Positions 54,934 through 64,000 of a DNA stretch of 64,000 bases are shown piece by piece. The DNA is from Moraxellaceae bacterium (GTDB lineage Bacteria; Pseudomonadota; Gammaproteobacteria; Pseudomonadales; Moraxellaceae). The position numbers were made by a program, and so were the translations under genes. The notes below the pieces were generated by a model, which did no database searches, had not been told where the DNA came from, and saw only the letters and a list, made by a program, of their open reading frames with translations. How positions within the stretch are numbered: position 1 is the stretch's first letter; every line of letters starts with the position of its first letter. The stretch covers positions 1-64,000 of the forward strand of contig JAJUIK010000006.1 in the NCBI GenBank assembly GCA_029267635.1, written 5' to 3'.

Positions 54934-55893
54934 ATGGAAATCAACACTATCATCGGCATTGTAGTTGCGGTGATTATCATTCTGGTCGGTTTAAGAATGA
55001 TCCTGAAAAAAAATAATGATGCAGCCCCCTCGCTTGATTCCCAATTACATATTGACCCGGACAGCAACCAGCCGGTAATACCCCGCCATGTGCGTGACCA
55101 GCTTCCGGTGACAGAAAATCCAGACAATACTGGCCGTATTGAACCGACCTTGAAAGAAACAGATGTGGATGAGGCAGCCAAACAGGAGGTTGTGTTAGCC
55201 AAAGCAGAGCCTGAGGTTGCAGTTACTAAAGCAACGGCAGCATCATCTTTAGAAGCTAAGTCTGAGCCAGTCGCTGAAACTGCAGCAGTGGCTGCAGTTG
55301 AAGCACAGAATAAGTCGACCGCAACAGAAAAAGCCCAGCCTGAAATCAGCTTAAACCCAGGGATGGAAACGGCTGAAATTACCGAATTTGAAGGTGAAAG
55401 CAGTATTCTGGATGTGCATTTGCATGAGCAGCAACGCCATGATGATGAAAGTGCCTTGGCCAATGCGCAATACATTATTGCCTTGAATGTCTACCCGAAT
55501 CCACGCCGCGCCCTGTCTGGAGACAAGGCACTGAAAGTCCTGTTGAAGTACGGTTTGCGTTTTGGTGAAATGTCCTGTTTCCATCGTTATCTGGAAACCA
55601 CCGAGCCAAGTCCACTGATGTTCTCGGTACTGCGCATTACTGATGAAGGTCCGGCCGGTTTTGATCTGGAAACCTTATCCACTGAGCAAGTACAAGGTTT
55701 GGCATTCTTTTTAGCCTTGCCGAATCCGCATGCACAAACCGGTTTTGATATGATGGCGAGCATTGCCGGTCTGATTGCCCGTGAAATTGATGGTAAAGTC
55801 TATGATGAAAACAACCTAGAATTTACCCCACAACTGAAAGAACATTGGCGTCATCAGGTGATCGATTATCGACCGCAACAGGAAAATATTTAA
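54934..55893 (+). CDS. zipA: Cell division protein ZipA
   Basis: ZipA anchors FtsZ to the membrane. The 319-residue protein has a short periplasmic start, an N-terminal membrane segment (about residues 4-24, TIIGIVVAVIIILVGLRMIL), a long Ala/Val/Glu-rich disordered linker (about 60-150), and a C-terminal FtsZ-binding domain with IIALNVYPNPRRALSGDKAL and GMSCFHR-like FGEMSCFHRYLE. It starts four bases after smc and precedes ligA, a conserved order. Confidence 0.93.
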   Translation: MEINTIIGIVVAVIIILVGLRMILKKNNDAAPSLDSQLHIDPDSNQPVIPRHVRDQLPVTENPDNTGRIEPTLKETDVDEAAKQEVVLAKAEPEVAVTKATAASSLEAKSEPVAETAAVAAVEAQNKSTATEKAQPEISLNPGMETAEITEFEGESSILDVHLHEQQRHDDESALANAQYIIALNVYPNPRRALSGDKALKVLLKYGLRFGEMSCFHRYLETTEPSPLMFSVLRITDEGPAGFDLETLSTEQVQGLAFFLALPNPHAQTGFDMMASIAGLIAREIDGKVYDENNLEFTPQLKEHWRHQVIDYRPQQENI

Positions 55894-55930
55894 ATCGGTT
55901 TTTTTCACAGCAGGTGCTTATCTTATATAA

Positions 55931-58024
<2,094 letters not shown>

Positions 58025-58220
58025 GCGATAAAATTTTACTGTTTTTGATTTTAGTTACAAAATTGACTTGCAGCTAAAATCAGCTGAATACGTTCTTGTG
58101 GAGGAGTTGGCTCTTTGCAAGAGCTTATTTTTATTCAGGAAAATGACCATTCTGGCGCTGCAAATGCGTATATTTCTCATCTTATTTTTATAAAAATCAT
58201 AAACTTACAAAACTTTACTT

Positions 58221-58249
58221 TTGCATTAGGGACTAAAATTGCTCATAAT
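58221..58249 (+). promoter_or_regulatory. Bacterioferritin promoter
   Basis: TTGCAT (-35) and CATAAT (-10) with 17 bases between. The likely start of transcription, near 58257, leaves a leader of about 22 bases containing AAGGAG. I see no clear Fur box. Confidence 0.65.
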
Positions 58250-58278
58250 AGCGGGTAAAGAATAAGGAGTTTGAGATC

Positions 58279-58743
58279 ATGCGTGGCAATCCAGAAGTCA
58301 TAGACTATTTAAATATGTTGATCGGTGGCGAACTGGCAGCCCGCGATCAATATCTGATTCATTCGTTGATGTATGAAGATTGGGGCTTAAGCAAAATTTT
58401 TGAGCGTATCAATCACGAAATGCAGGAAGAAGCCTCACATGCTGATGCCATTATTCGTCGTGTGCTGTTTTTGGGTGGCACACCGAATATGCACCGTGAA
58501 AATATCCACGTTGGAGAAGATGTGGTCAGCTGCCTGAAAGCCGATCTGGCATTGGAATATCATGTGCGTGAAAAGCTGGTGACCGGCATCAAGCTGTGTG
58601 AAGACAAAGGGGACTATATCAGCCGTGATATATTACGCCAGCAATTGTCTGATACTGAAGAAGATCATACTTACTGGCTGGAAAAACAGTTACGTTTGAT
58701 CGAGCTGATGGGGCTGCAAAACTATATTCAAGCACAAATCTGA
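58279..58743 (+). CDS. bfr: Bacterioferritin-type ferroxidase, haem Met absent
   Basis: A 154-residue ferritin-like four-helix protein of bacterioferritin type ([21 protein letters not shown] start). All six ferroxidase ligands align with E. coli Bfr: E18, E51, H54, E93, E127 and H130. The haem-ligating Met52 of E. coli is Ala here (EEASHAD instead of DEMKHAD). So it can store and oxidise iron, but should not bind haem at the usual two-fold site as a homodimer. It may work with a second Bfr subunit that carries Met52. Confidence 0.9.
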   Translation: MRGNPEVIDYLNMLIGGELAARDQYLIHSLMYEDWGLSKIFERINHEMQEEASHADAIIRRVLFLGGTPNMHRENIHVGEDVVSCLKADLALEYHVREKLVTGIKLCEDKGDYISRDILRQQLSDTEEDHTYWLEKQLRLIELMGLQNYIQAQI

Positions 58744-58758
58744 TTTTTGTCTACCAAG

Positions 58759-58788
58759 AAAAGCCCAATTTCGTATTGGGCTTTTTTG
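58759..58788 (+). terminator. bfr terminator
   Basis: AAAAGCCCAAT / ATTGGGCTTTT stem with a five-base loop and T-run, about 16 bases past the stop. Confidence 0.93.
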
Positions 58789-58858
58789 TAACTGTGTTTT
58801 AGCGCAAAACCGCGTATAGTCCAAAGCAAAATGACCAAGATGAAAAAGGGAAGTGTGC

Positions 58859-59584
58859 ATGCAAAAAATTGTGTTGATCACCGGTTGGGGGATGGGAACC
58901 GCGGTGTTACAGCCTCTACAACATGCACTGCAGCAGCAGGGTTTTCAGGTTGAGTTATTGGATACTTTTGCGGCACAAGACCCGAATGTTTTGGCTGAAT
59001 ATACACAACGTGTTCAAACAGCTGATGTGCTGATGGGTTGGTCATTGGGTGGAGAGTTGGCAATCTTATTGGCCGATGCGATTGCTCAGCAGACAGGCGA
59101 GGCTAAACCTCTCATTACCTTAGCAACCAATCCTGCTTTTGTTGCTCATTCACACTGGCACTGTGCGATGCCCAAAGAGACCTTTCAGGCATTTAAAGAG
59201 TCCTTCCAACGTTTACCTGCACAAACCTTGAAACGCTTTGTAGGACTGGTCGCAATGGGCAGTGAAACAGCGAAAACACAGCTGAAAGAGTTACAACAAC
59301 AGCTGGAACAGCCGGAACATGAGCAGTTACAGACAGGACTTGAGTTGTTAGAACAGCTGAATTTGCTGGAAAAAGTGCGACAGTACCCCGGACCGCAACT
59401 ATATTTATATGCTGGGCAAGATGGGTTAGTTCCTGACTCAATTGTGCCAAAAATGCAGCAATTGCCTGCAAAAAATCTGCAAGTTAAATTGCTTAAACAT
59501 GCGGCGCATAGTTTCCCATGCTTTGAAATTGACTGGACAGTACAGCAAATTTTGCATTTTTTAGGTGAATGTGCGGAAAATTGA
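58859..59584 (+). CDS. bioH: Pimeloyl-ACP methyl ester carboxylesterase BioH
   Basis: BioH cleaves the methyl ester that disguises the pimelate precursor, ending its fatty-acid extension. The 241-residue alpha/beta hydrolase has the oxyanion GWGMG, nucleophile motif GWSLGGEL (Ser about 62), catalytic Asp in AGQDGLVPD, and His in KHAAHSFP. The region around GLVAMGSETAKTQLKEL matches E. coli BioH. Start at the ATG at 58859, with AAAGGGA eight bases before it. It precedes bioA by 96 bases. Confidence 0.9.
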   Translation: MQKIVLITGWGMGTAVLQPLQHALQQQGFQVELLDTFAAQDPNVLAEYTQRVQTADVLMGWSLGGELAILLADAIAQQTGEAKPLITLATNPAFVAHSHWHCAMPKETFQAFKESFQRLPAQTLKRFVGLVAMGSETAKTQLKELQQQLEQPEHEQLQTGLELLEQLNLLEKVRQYPGPQLYLYAGQDGLVPDSIVPKMQQLPAKNLQVKLLKHAAHSFPCFEIDWTVQQILHFLGECAEN

Positions 59585-59680
59585 TACGGCTTGGAGTTTC
59601 TGGCAATTTCTTTTCATTTTTGCCAAGTTTAAGATGTATGGTATGAACAGATGTATTGAAAATCAGCGTGTGGGTTAAGG

Positions 59681-60976
59681 ATGACCGATTTATTTGACCA
59701 GCAGCACTTATGGCATCCCTATACCTCGATGCTCAATCCGTTGCCGACCTTTAAAGTCAAAAAAGCTTATGGTGCGACGATTGAGCTGGATGATGGCAGC
59801 GCTTTAATTGATGGCATGTCATCCTGGTGGTGTGCGATACATGGTTACAACCATCCTGAACTGAATCAGGCGGTACGCGACCAGTTGGACAATATGGCGC
59901 ATATCATGTTTGGCGGCTTAACTCATGATCCTGCGATTGAACTGGGTAAGTTACTACTGCAAATCACGCCTCCGAGCCTAGATAAAATTTTTTATGCCGA
60001 TTCCGGTTCGGTAGCGGTTGAAGTGGCCCTGAAAATGGCTGTGCAGTACTGGACGTCGCAGGGGAAAAGTCAAAAGACTAACTTTATCACCACCCGTTCT
60101 GGCTATCATGGTGATACCTGGAATGCCATGTCAGTGTGTGATCCGGTAACCGGTATGCACCAGATTTTTGGTTCCTGTCTGCCCAACCGATTCTTTGTGC
60201 CTGCGCCGCAAAGTCAATTTAATGGTCAATGGGATGCCAATGATATTCTTGAGCTAGAGAGAATTTTGGCCGAGCATCACGACAGTATTGCAGCTTTGAT
60301 TATCGAACCCATTGTGCAGGGTGCCGGCGGGATGCGTTTTTACCATCCCGAATATCTGCGTCAGGCCAAGTTATTGTGCCAGAAATATAATATTTTGCTG
60401 ATTTTTGACGAGATTGCTACGGGTTTTGGTCGTACTGGTAAACTATTTGCCTGGGAACATGCACAGGTTGAACCGGATATTATGTGTATCGGCAAGGGGC
60501 TGACTGGCGGCTATATGACGTTGTCTGCGACTTTAACCACACGGCATGTGGCAGAAACCATTAGTCAGGGCGAAGCTGGCGTATTTATGCACGGCCCGAC
60601 GTTTATGGCCAATCCTTTGGCGTGTGCCGTGGCACTGAAAAGTACCCAATTGCTGTTGTCACAAGACTGGCAGGCCAATATTCAGCGTATCGAAACCCAA
60701 TTGGCACAAGGTTTGGCTGGCTTGGCTGAACTTGAGCATGTGGCCAATGTTCGGGTGTTAGGCGCGATCGGCGTAGTAGAACTTACCGTGCCGGTGGACA
60801 TGCGAACCTTGCAGCAGGAATTTGTCGCCCGCGGCATTTGGGTGCGCCCGTTTGGCAAGCTGGTCTATGTCATGCCACCGTATGTGATTACATCGGCTGA
60901 GCTGGACTATCTGCTGCTGCAACTGGTGGCTGTAGTGAAAAATATGCAAGGAGAAGCAATCCATGAGTCTGCTTGA
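59681..60976 (+). CDS. bioA: Adenosylmethionine-8-amino-7-oxononanoate transaminase
   Basis: BioA transfers the amino group of SAM to KAPA, giving DAPA. The 431-residue PLP enzyme starts HLWHPYTSM and has [18 protein letters not shown] (about 47-64), [25 protein letters not shown], and the PLP lysine in [13 protein letters not shown]. Its last codons overlap the bioF start by 14 bases. Confidence 0.96.
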   Translation: MTDLFDQQHLWHPYTSMLNPLPTFKVKKAYGATIELDDGSALIDGMSSWWCAIHGYNHPELNQAVRDQLDNMAHIMFGGLTHDPAIELGKLLLQITPPSLDKIFYADSGSVAVEVALKMAVQYWTSQGKSQKTNFITTRSGYHGDTWNAMSVCDPVTGMHQIFGSCLPNRFFVPAPQSQFNGQWDANDILELERILAEHHDSIAALIIEPIVQGAGGMRFYHPEYLRQAKLLCQKYNILLIFDEIATGFGRTGKLFAWEHAQVEPDIMCIGKGLTGGYMTLSATLTTRHVAETISQGEAGVFMHGPTFMANPLACAVALKSTQLLLSQDWQANIQRIETQLAQGLAGLAELEHVANVRVLGAIGVVELTVPVDMRTLQQEFVARGIWVRPFGKLVYVMPPYVITSAELDYLLLQLVAVVKNMQGEAIHESA

Positions 60977-62120
60977 CTATTATGCAGAGCAGCTGGATCA
61001 GCTGAAACAGCAGGGTAATTTCCGTCAGTTTACTGCCAATCAGCAGCAGGGACGTGAGATCCAGATTGCCGGTCAGCGCATGCTGAATTTATCTTCCAAT
61101 GACTATTTGGGCTTGGCGGCTGATTTAAGCTTGCGTGAGCAGTTTTTTGATCAAGTGCCCATGTCGGAGCGACATCTGACATCATCTTCATCGCGCTTGC
61201 TCACCGGTAATTTTCCGGAATATGAACAACTCGAAGCCAGCCTCAGTCAGGCCTTTCATGGGCGTGCGGCGTTGTTGTTTAATAGCGGTTATCATATGAA
61301 TATCGGAATTTTACCGGCCTTAAGTGACAGTCGAACCCTAATTCTGGCAGACAAGCTGGTGCATGCCAGCATGATTGATGGCATTCGCTTATCCTCAGCC
61401 AAATATGTGCGCTATCGCCATAATGATTTGGCACACCTAGAGCAATTACTGCAACGTTATCAGGATGATGACAGTTTCGACCGCATTATTGTAGTGACTG
61501 AAAGTATTTTTAGTATGGATGGCGACGAGACTGATTTGATCCAGCTGGCTCAGCTCAAACAGGTTTATTCAAAAGTCATGCTGTATGTCGATGAAGCACA
61601 CGCGATTGGTGTACGTGGCGAACGCGGCCTGGGTTGTGCAGAACAGTATCAGGTCATTGATCAGATTGATTTTCTGGTTGGCACCTTTGGCAAGGCGATG
61701 GCGTCGGTCGGCGGTTATCTGATTTGTGCAGCCGTCATTCGTGATTATCTGATCAACAAGATGCGTCCGTTAATTTTTAGTACCGCACAGCCGCCCATCT
61801 GTATGGCGTGGACACAATTTATTTTGCAGCACATGCAACAGTTGTCGTTCACCCGTCAGCAGTTAGCACAAACTAGCAGTCAATTGATTCAAGCGGTGAA
61901 AGCCAAAGGTTTAGACTGTCCGGCAACATCGCATATCGTGCCAGTGGTGATTGGCGATAGCCAAAAAGCCGTGGATTATGCCCGGAATCTGCAGCAGCAG
62001 GGCTTTTATATCATGCCCGTACGGCCACCCACTGTTCCACAAAATGGTGCACGACTGCGCGTGTCATTAACGGCATTGATTCAGCCACAAGATGTCGAGC
62101 AACTGGTTGCTTTGCTGTGA
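60963..62120 (+). CDS. bioF: 8-amino-7-oxononanoate synthase
   Basis: BioF condenses pimeloyl-ACP (or CoA) with L-alanine to KAPA. The 385-residue PLP enzyme has the family [13 protein letters not shown] (about 43-55), [46 protein letters not shown], and the PLP lysine in [13 protein letters not shown]. Translationally coupled to bioA and, through a GTG inside its stop, to bioC. Confidence 0.96.
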   Translation: MSLLDYYAEQLDQLKQQGNFRQFTANQQQGREIQIAGQRMLNLSSNDYLGLAADLSLREQFFDQVPMSERHLTSSSSRLLTGNFPEYEQLEASLSQAFHGRAALLFNSGYHMNIGILPALSDSRTLILADKLVHASMIDGIRLSSAKYVRYRHNDLAHLEQLLQRYQDDDSFDRIIVVTESIFSMDGDETDLIQLAQLKQVYSKVMLYVDEAHAIGVRGERGLGCAEQYQVIDQIDFLVGTFGKAMASVGGYLICAAVIRDYLINKMRPLIFSTAQPPICMAWTQFILQHMQQLSFTRQQLAQTSSQLIQAVKAKGLDCPATSHIVPVVIGDSQKAVDYARNLQQQGFYIMPVRPPTVPQNGARLRVSLTALIQPQDVEQLVALL

Positions 62121-62884
62121 TTCTGGATAAACATAAAATTGCTCAGCGTTTTGCACGTGCCGGAAATAGTTATACGCAACAGGCGGTAGTACAGCAGCAG
62201 ATTGCTCAGCATTTGGCGCAATTAATCGTGCAGTATTGTCCTGAGCTTTGGTCACGTGTGTTCGAAATTGGCTGTGGCTCGGGTTATCTCACCCTGCAAT
62301 TACTGCAACAGCGATCCATCCCGCAGCTTTTACTCAATGATCTGTATCCAGAGGTGCAGCAGCATTTTGCTGATCTTCCTCAAGTGCAGTGGTATCTGGG
62401 GGATATTGAGCGAATTGAATGGCCGAAGCAGATCGATGCCATCGTTTCAGCCTCGGCTTTACAGTGGATGAGTGATCTTGATGCAGTATTGCAGCAGTGC
62501 GCACAGGTGTTAACGTCACAAGGTTATTTATGCTTTTCCAGCTTTGGTCCAGATAATTTGCTGGAAATTAAACAGCTGACCGGACAAGGCTTGCATTATT
62601 TTAGTGTGGACGAGTTGCGTGAAAAAGTTGAACGAGCCGGTTTCGAGATTCTGCATCTGGAACAGGGCGTGGAAAATCTGTATTTCCCTCATCCCAAAGC
62701 AGTGTTGCAGCATTTAAAAGCCACTGGTGTGACAGCCACCAATCTTAGTTATCGCTGGACGAAACACAGCTTGCAGCAGTTTTATCTGAACTACCAGCAG
62801 TTCAGTAGCCTAGGTCAAAATGGCGAAATGCTTTATCCCTTAACCTACCATCCGATTTATTGTATCGCCCGGAGATGCGCATGA
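62117..62884 (+). CDS. bioC: Malonyl-ACP O-methyltransferase BioC
   Basis: BioC methylates malonyl-ACP so that it can enter fatty-acid elongation toward pimelate. The 255-residue protein starts at GTG (62117), overlapping the bioF TGA. It shows the family start KIAQRFARAGNSYTQQA, SAM motif I VFEIGCGSGYLTLQLL (about 48-63), VSASALQWMSDL, and a C-terminal ATGVTATNL. The weak start codon and coupling suggest lower translation than the neighbours. Confidence 0.93.
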   Translation: MILDKHKIAQRFARAGNSYTQQAVVQQQIAQHLAQLIVQYCPELWSRVFEIGCGSGYLTLQLLQQRSIPQLLLNDLYPEVQQHFADLPQVQWYLGDIERIEWPKQIDAIVSASALQWMSDLDAVLQQCAQVLTSQGYLCFSSFGPDNLLEIKQLTGQGLHYFSVDELREKVERAGFEILHLEQGVENLYFPHPKAVLQHLKATGVTATNLSYRWTKHSLQQFYLNYQQFSSLGQNGEMLYPLTYHPIYCIARRCA

Positions 62885-63525
62885 GTGCACAGTTATATTT
62901 TGTTAGTGGCATCGATACCGCGATTGGCAAAACCTATACCACGGGCTATCTGGCAAAATTGTGGAATCAGCAGGGCATCCGTACCATTACGCAAAAACTG
63001 ATCCAAACGGGTAATATCGATGTCTCGGAAGATATTGAGGCGCATCGTCAGATTATGGGAATGGGCTGGTTGCCGGAAGATCAAAATAAACTGACCATGC
63101 CGGAAATTTTTAGTTATCCGGCTTCGCCACATTTGGCCAGTAAAATTGATGGGCGGGAAATTGATTTTGCCAAAATTCAAGCGGCTACTGAACAGCTGGC
63201 ACAGCGTTACGATGTGGTTTTGCTCGAAGGTGCCGGCGGTTTGATGGTGCCATTAACTGATGAGCTGCTGACCATTGATTATATTGCCGAGCATGATTTC
63301 CCGGTGATTCTGGTGAGCTCCGGACGCTTGGGCAGCATTAACCACACCATCTTGAGTTTGGAAGCCCTGCAATCACGTGGCTTAAAACTGCATGCACTGG
63401 CCTATAACCTGAAAGATGAATCGCAAGATAAACTGATTTCGGATGATACGCGCAACTATTTGCAGGCCTATTTGGCGAAGTATTTTCCGCAAACCGAGTG
63501 GATCGATATTCCAGTGCTGGACTAA
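62881..63525 (+). CDS. bioD: Dethiobiotin synthetase
   Basis: BioD closes the ureido ring of dethiobiotin from DAPA, CO2 and ATP. The 214-residue protein starts at the ATG overlapping the bioC stop (ATGA). The P-loop reads GIDTAIGKTYTT; KLIQTGN, LEGAGGLMVPL and LVSSGRLGSINHT follow, all family blocks. The last gene of the cluster; bioB is not nearby. Confidence 0.95.
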   Translation: MSAQLYFVSGIDTAIGKTYTTGYLAKLWNQQGIRTITQKLIQTGNIDVSEDIEAHRQIMGMGWLPEDQNKLTMPEIFSYPASPHLASKIDGREIDFAKIQAATEQLAQRYDVVLLEGAGGLMVPLTDELLTIDYIAEHDFPVILVSSGRLGSINHTILSLEALQSRGLKLHALAYNLKDESQDKLISDDTRNYLQAYLAKYFPQTEWIDIPVLD

Positions 63526-63541
63526 TAAATCTTACACCATG

Positions 63542-63567
63542 AAAAAAGCCGCATGACGCGGCTTTTT
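63542..63567. terminator. Convergent terminator bioD / rluB
   Basis: AAAAAGCCGC / GCGGCTTTTT stem with loop ATGAC and T-rich flanks on both strands, between bioD and the minus-strand rluB. Confidence 0.92.
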
Positions 63568-63588
63568 GATTTTTTAAGATCGGAAAAC

Positions 63589-64000
63589 TTAGAACTTTTT
63601 AAAGTTCTTATGGGTACCAAATGGTTTGCGCGGTGCGTTGTCATCACGACGCTGATTAAAACCATGATTGTCGTTACGACGTTCACGGTTGGCAGAATGA
63701 CCATTTTGGTTGTTGTCATCCGTATCACGGCGTTGTTGACGCAAGAAACCGCCACGACGTGCAGCCATTGGTTTTTCCTGCATACGTTCATTGCGACGTT
63801 TCGCCATACCGTATAGGCCAGTACCTTGACGTGGTTTGAGCTCGACCGATTTAGTCAATGCATCAATGTCTGCCTTATCCAGTTCCATCCAGCGACCAGT
63901 GCGCAATTCGCGTGGCAAGATCACGGTGCCATAACGGGTACGGAGCAGGCGGCTGACTTTGAGGCCCTGCGATTCAAAAATACGGCGAACTTCGCGGTTG
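63589..64000 (-). CDS. rluB: Pseudouridine synthase RluB, C-terminal part
   Basis: The frame runs off the right edge; only the C-terminal 136 codons are here. The visible part starts with [20 protein letters not shown] and goes on with [20 protein letters not shown], which match the end of the RsuA/RluB catalytic domain. A basic, Arg/Asn/Asp-rich disordered tail then follows, a feature of RluB in many proteobacteria. RluB makes pseudouridine 2605 in 23S rRNA. RsuA or RluE are less likely because of the tail. Confidence 0.83.
   Translation of the reverse strand, partial: NREVRRIFESQGLKVSRLLRTRYGTVILPRELRTGRWMELDKADIDALTKSVELKPRQGTGLYGMAKRRNERMQEKPMAARRGGFLRQQRRDTDDNNQNGHSANRERRNDNHGFNQRRDDNAPRKPFGTHKNFKKF

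Noticed and set aside
54912-55475. 187-codon Ser/Ala-rich minus-strand frame opposite zipA
   Set aside because: Opposite a clear zipA; composition is explained by the Ala/Val/Glu codons of the linker.

Overview
The window is a chromosomal segment of a low-GC gammaproteobacterium of the Moraxellaceae, almost certainly Acinetobacter. The evidence is an OmpA38-type porin, a BenK-like aromatic-acid transporter behind a site matching the BenM/CatM consensus, the gene order rplM-rpsI-sspA-sspB, and a smc-zipA-ligA cluster with a glutamine-rich SMC. I see no prophage, insertion sequence, integron or CRISPR array. Most of the window is core housekeeping DNA.

Layout. 0-2 kb: 3' end of a 5S rRNA gene with its terminator, then the BenK-like transporter. 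2-10 kb: sspBA and rpsI-rplM (minus), pdxA-ksgA-apaH (plus), lrgAB and hflX (minus). 10-20 kb: acyltransferase, phospholipase D-like lipoprotein, metallophosphoesterase, MHS transporter, hemolysin-III protein, methyltransferase, small membrane proteins, AraC regulator. 20-34 kb: CoA-transferase, sulfite reductase plus DUF934, a pilin-like protein, ompA, rsmC, typA, mscL, a GGCT-fold protein, mutM-ppiC, an Old Yellow Enzyme, a Sel1-repeat protein, ygfZ. 34-45 kb: a more accessory zone with an EamA transporter, a stress/envelope-like group (DUF1003, a Gln/Asn-rich protein, a small acidic protein, DUF421), rluA, a SIMPL protein, two rraB paralogues and a LysE exporter. It also holds three damaged genes: a methyltransferase, a DUF488 gene and a yegP-like gene. 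45-64 kb: dusC, ypjD, ffh, coaX-birA, a TauE/SafE permease, GntR-smc-zipA-ligA, a bacterioferritin, the biotin cluster bioH-bioA-bioF-bioC-bioD, and the start of rluB running off the right edge.

How the genes work together. bioH/A/F/C/D make biotin (bioB is not here) and BirA attaches it; this BirA lacks the DNA-binding domain and so cannot be the classical bio repressor. rplM-rpsI has a leader hairpin resembling an L13 autoregulatory target. sspA/sspB sit downstream, as in E. coli.

The most useful non-routine observations are: (1) the paired LysR-type sites upstream of the transporter; (2) four genes interrupted by small lesions, namely a G8 tract, an exact 23-bp tandem duplication plus a 1-nt loss, a nonsense codon, and a 1-nt gain; (3) the Gln/Asn-rich 64-residue protein inside the DUF1003-DUF421 group; (4) a bacterioferritin with all ferroxidase ligands but no Met52 haem ligand; (5) two rraB paralogues flanking an SRPBCC/DUF488 cassette. 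I do not see a clearly new defence or mobile system. The 35.6-38.7 kb group is the best candidate for an undescribed functional module. All calls come from reading the sequence; no database search was run.
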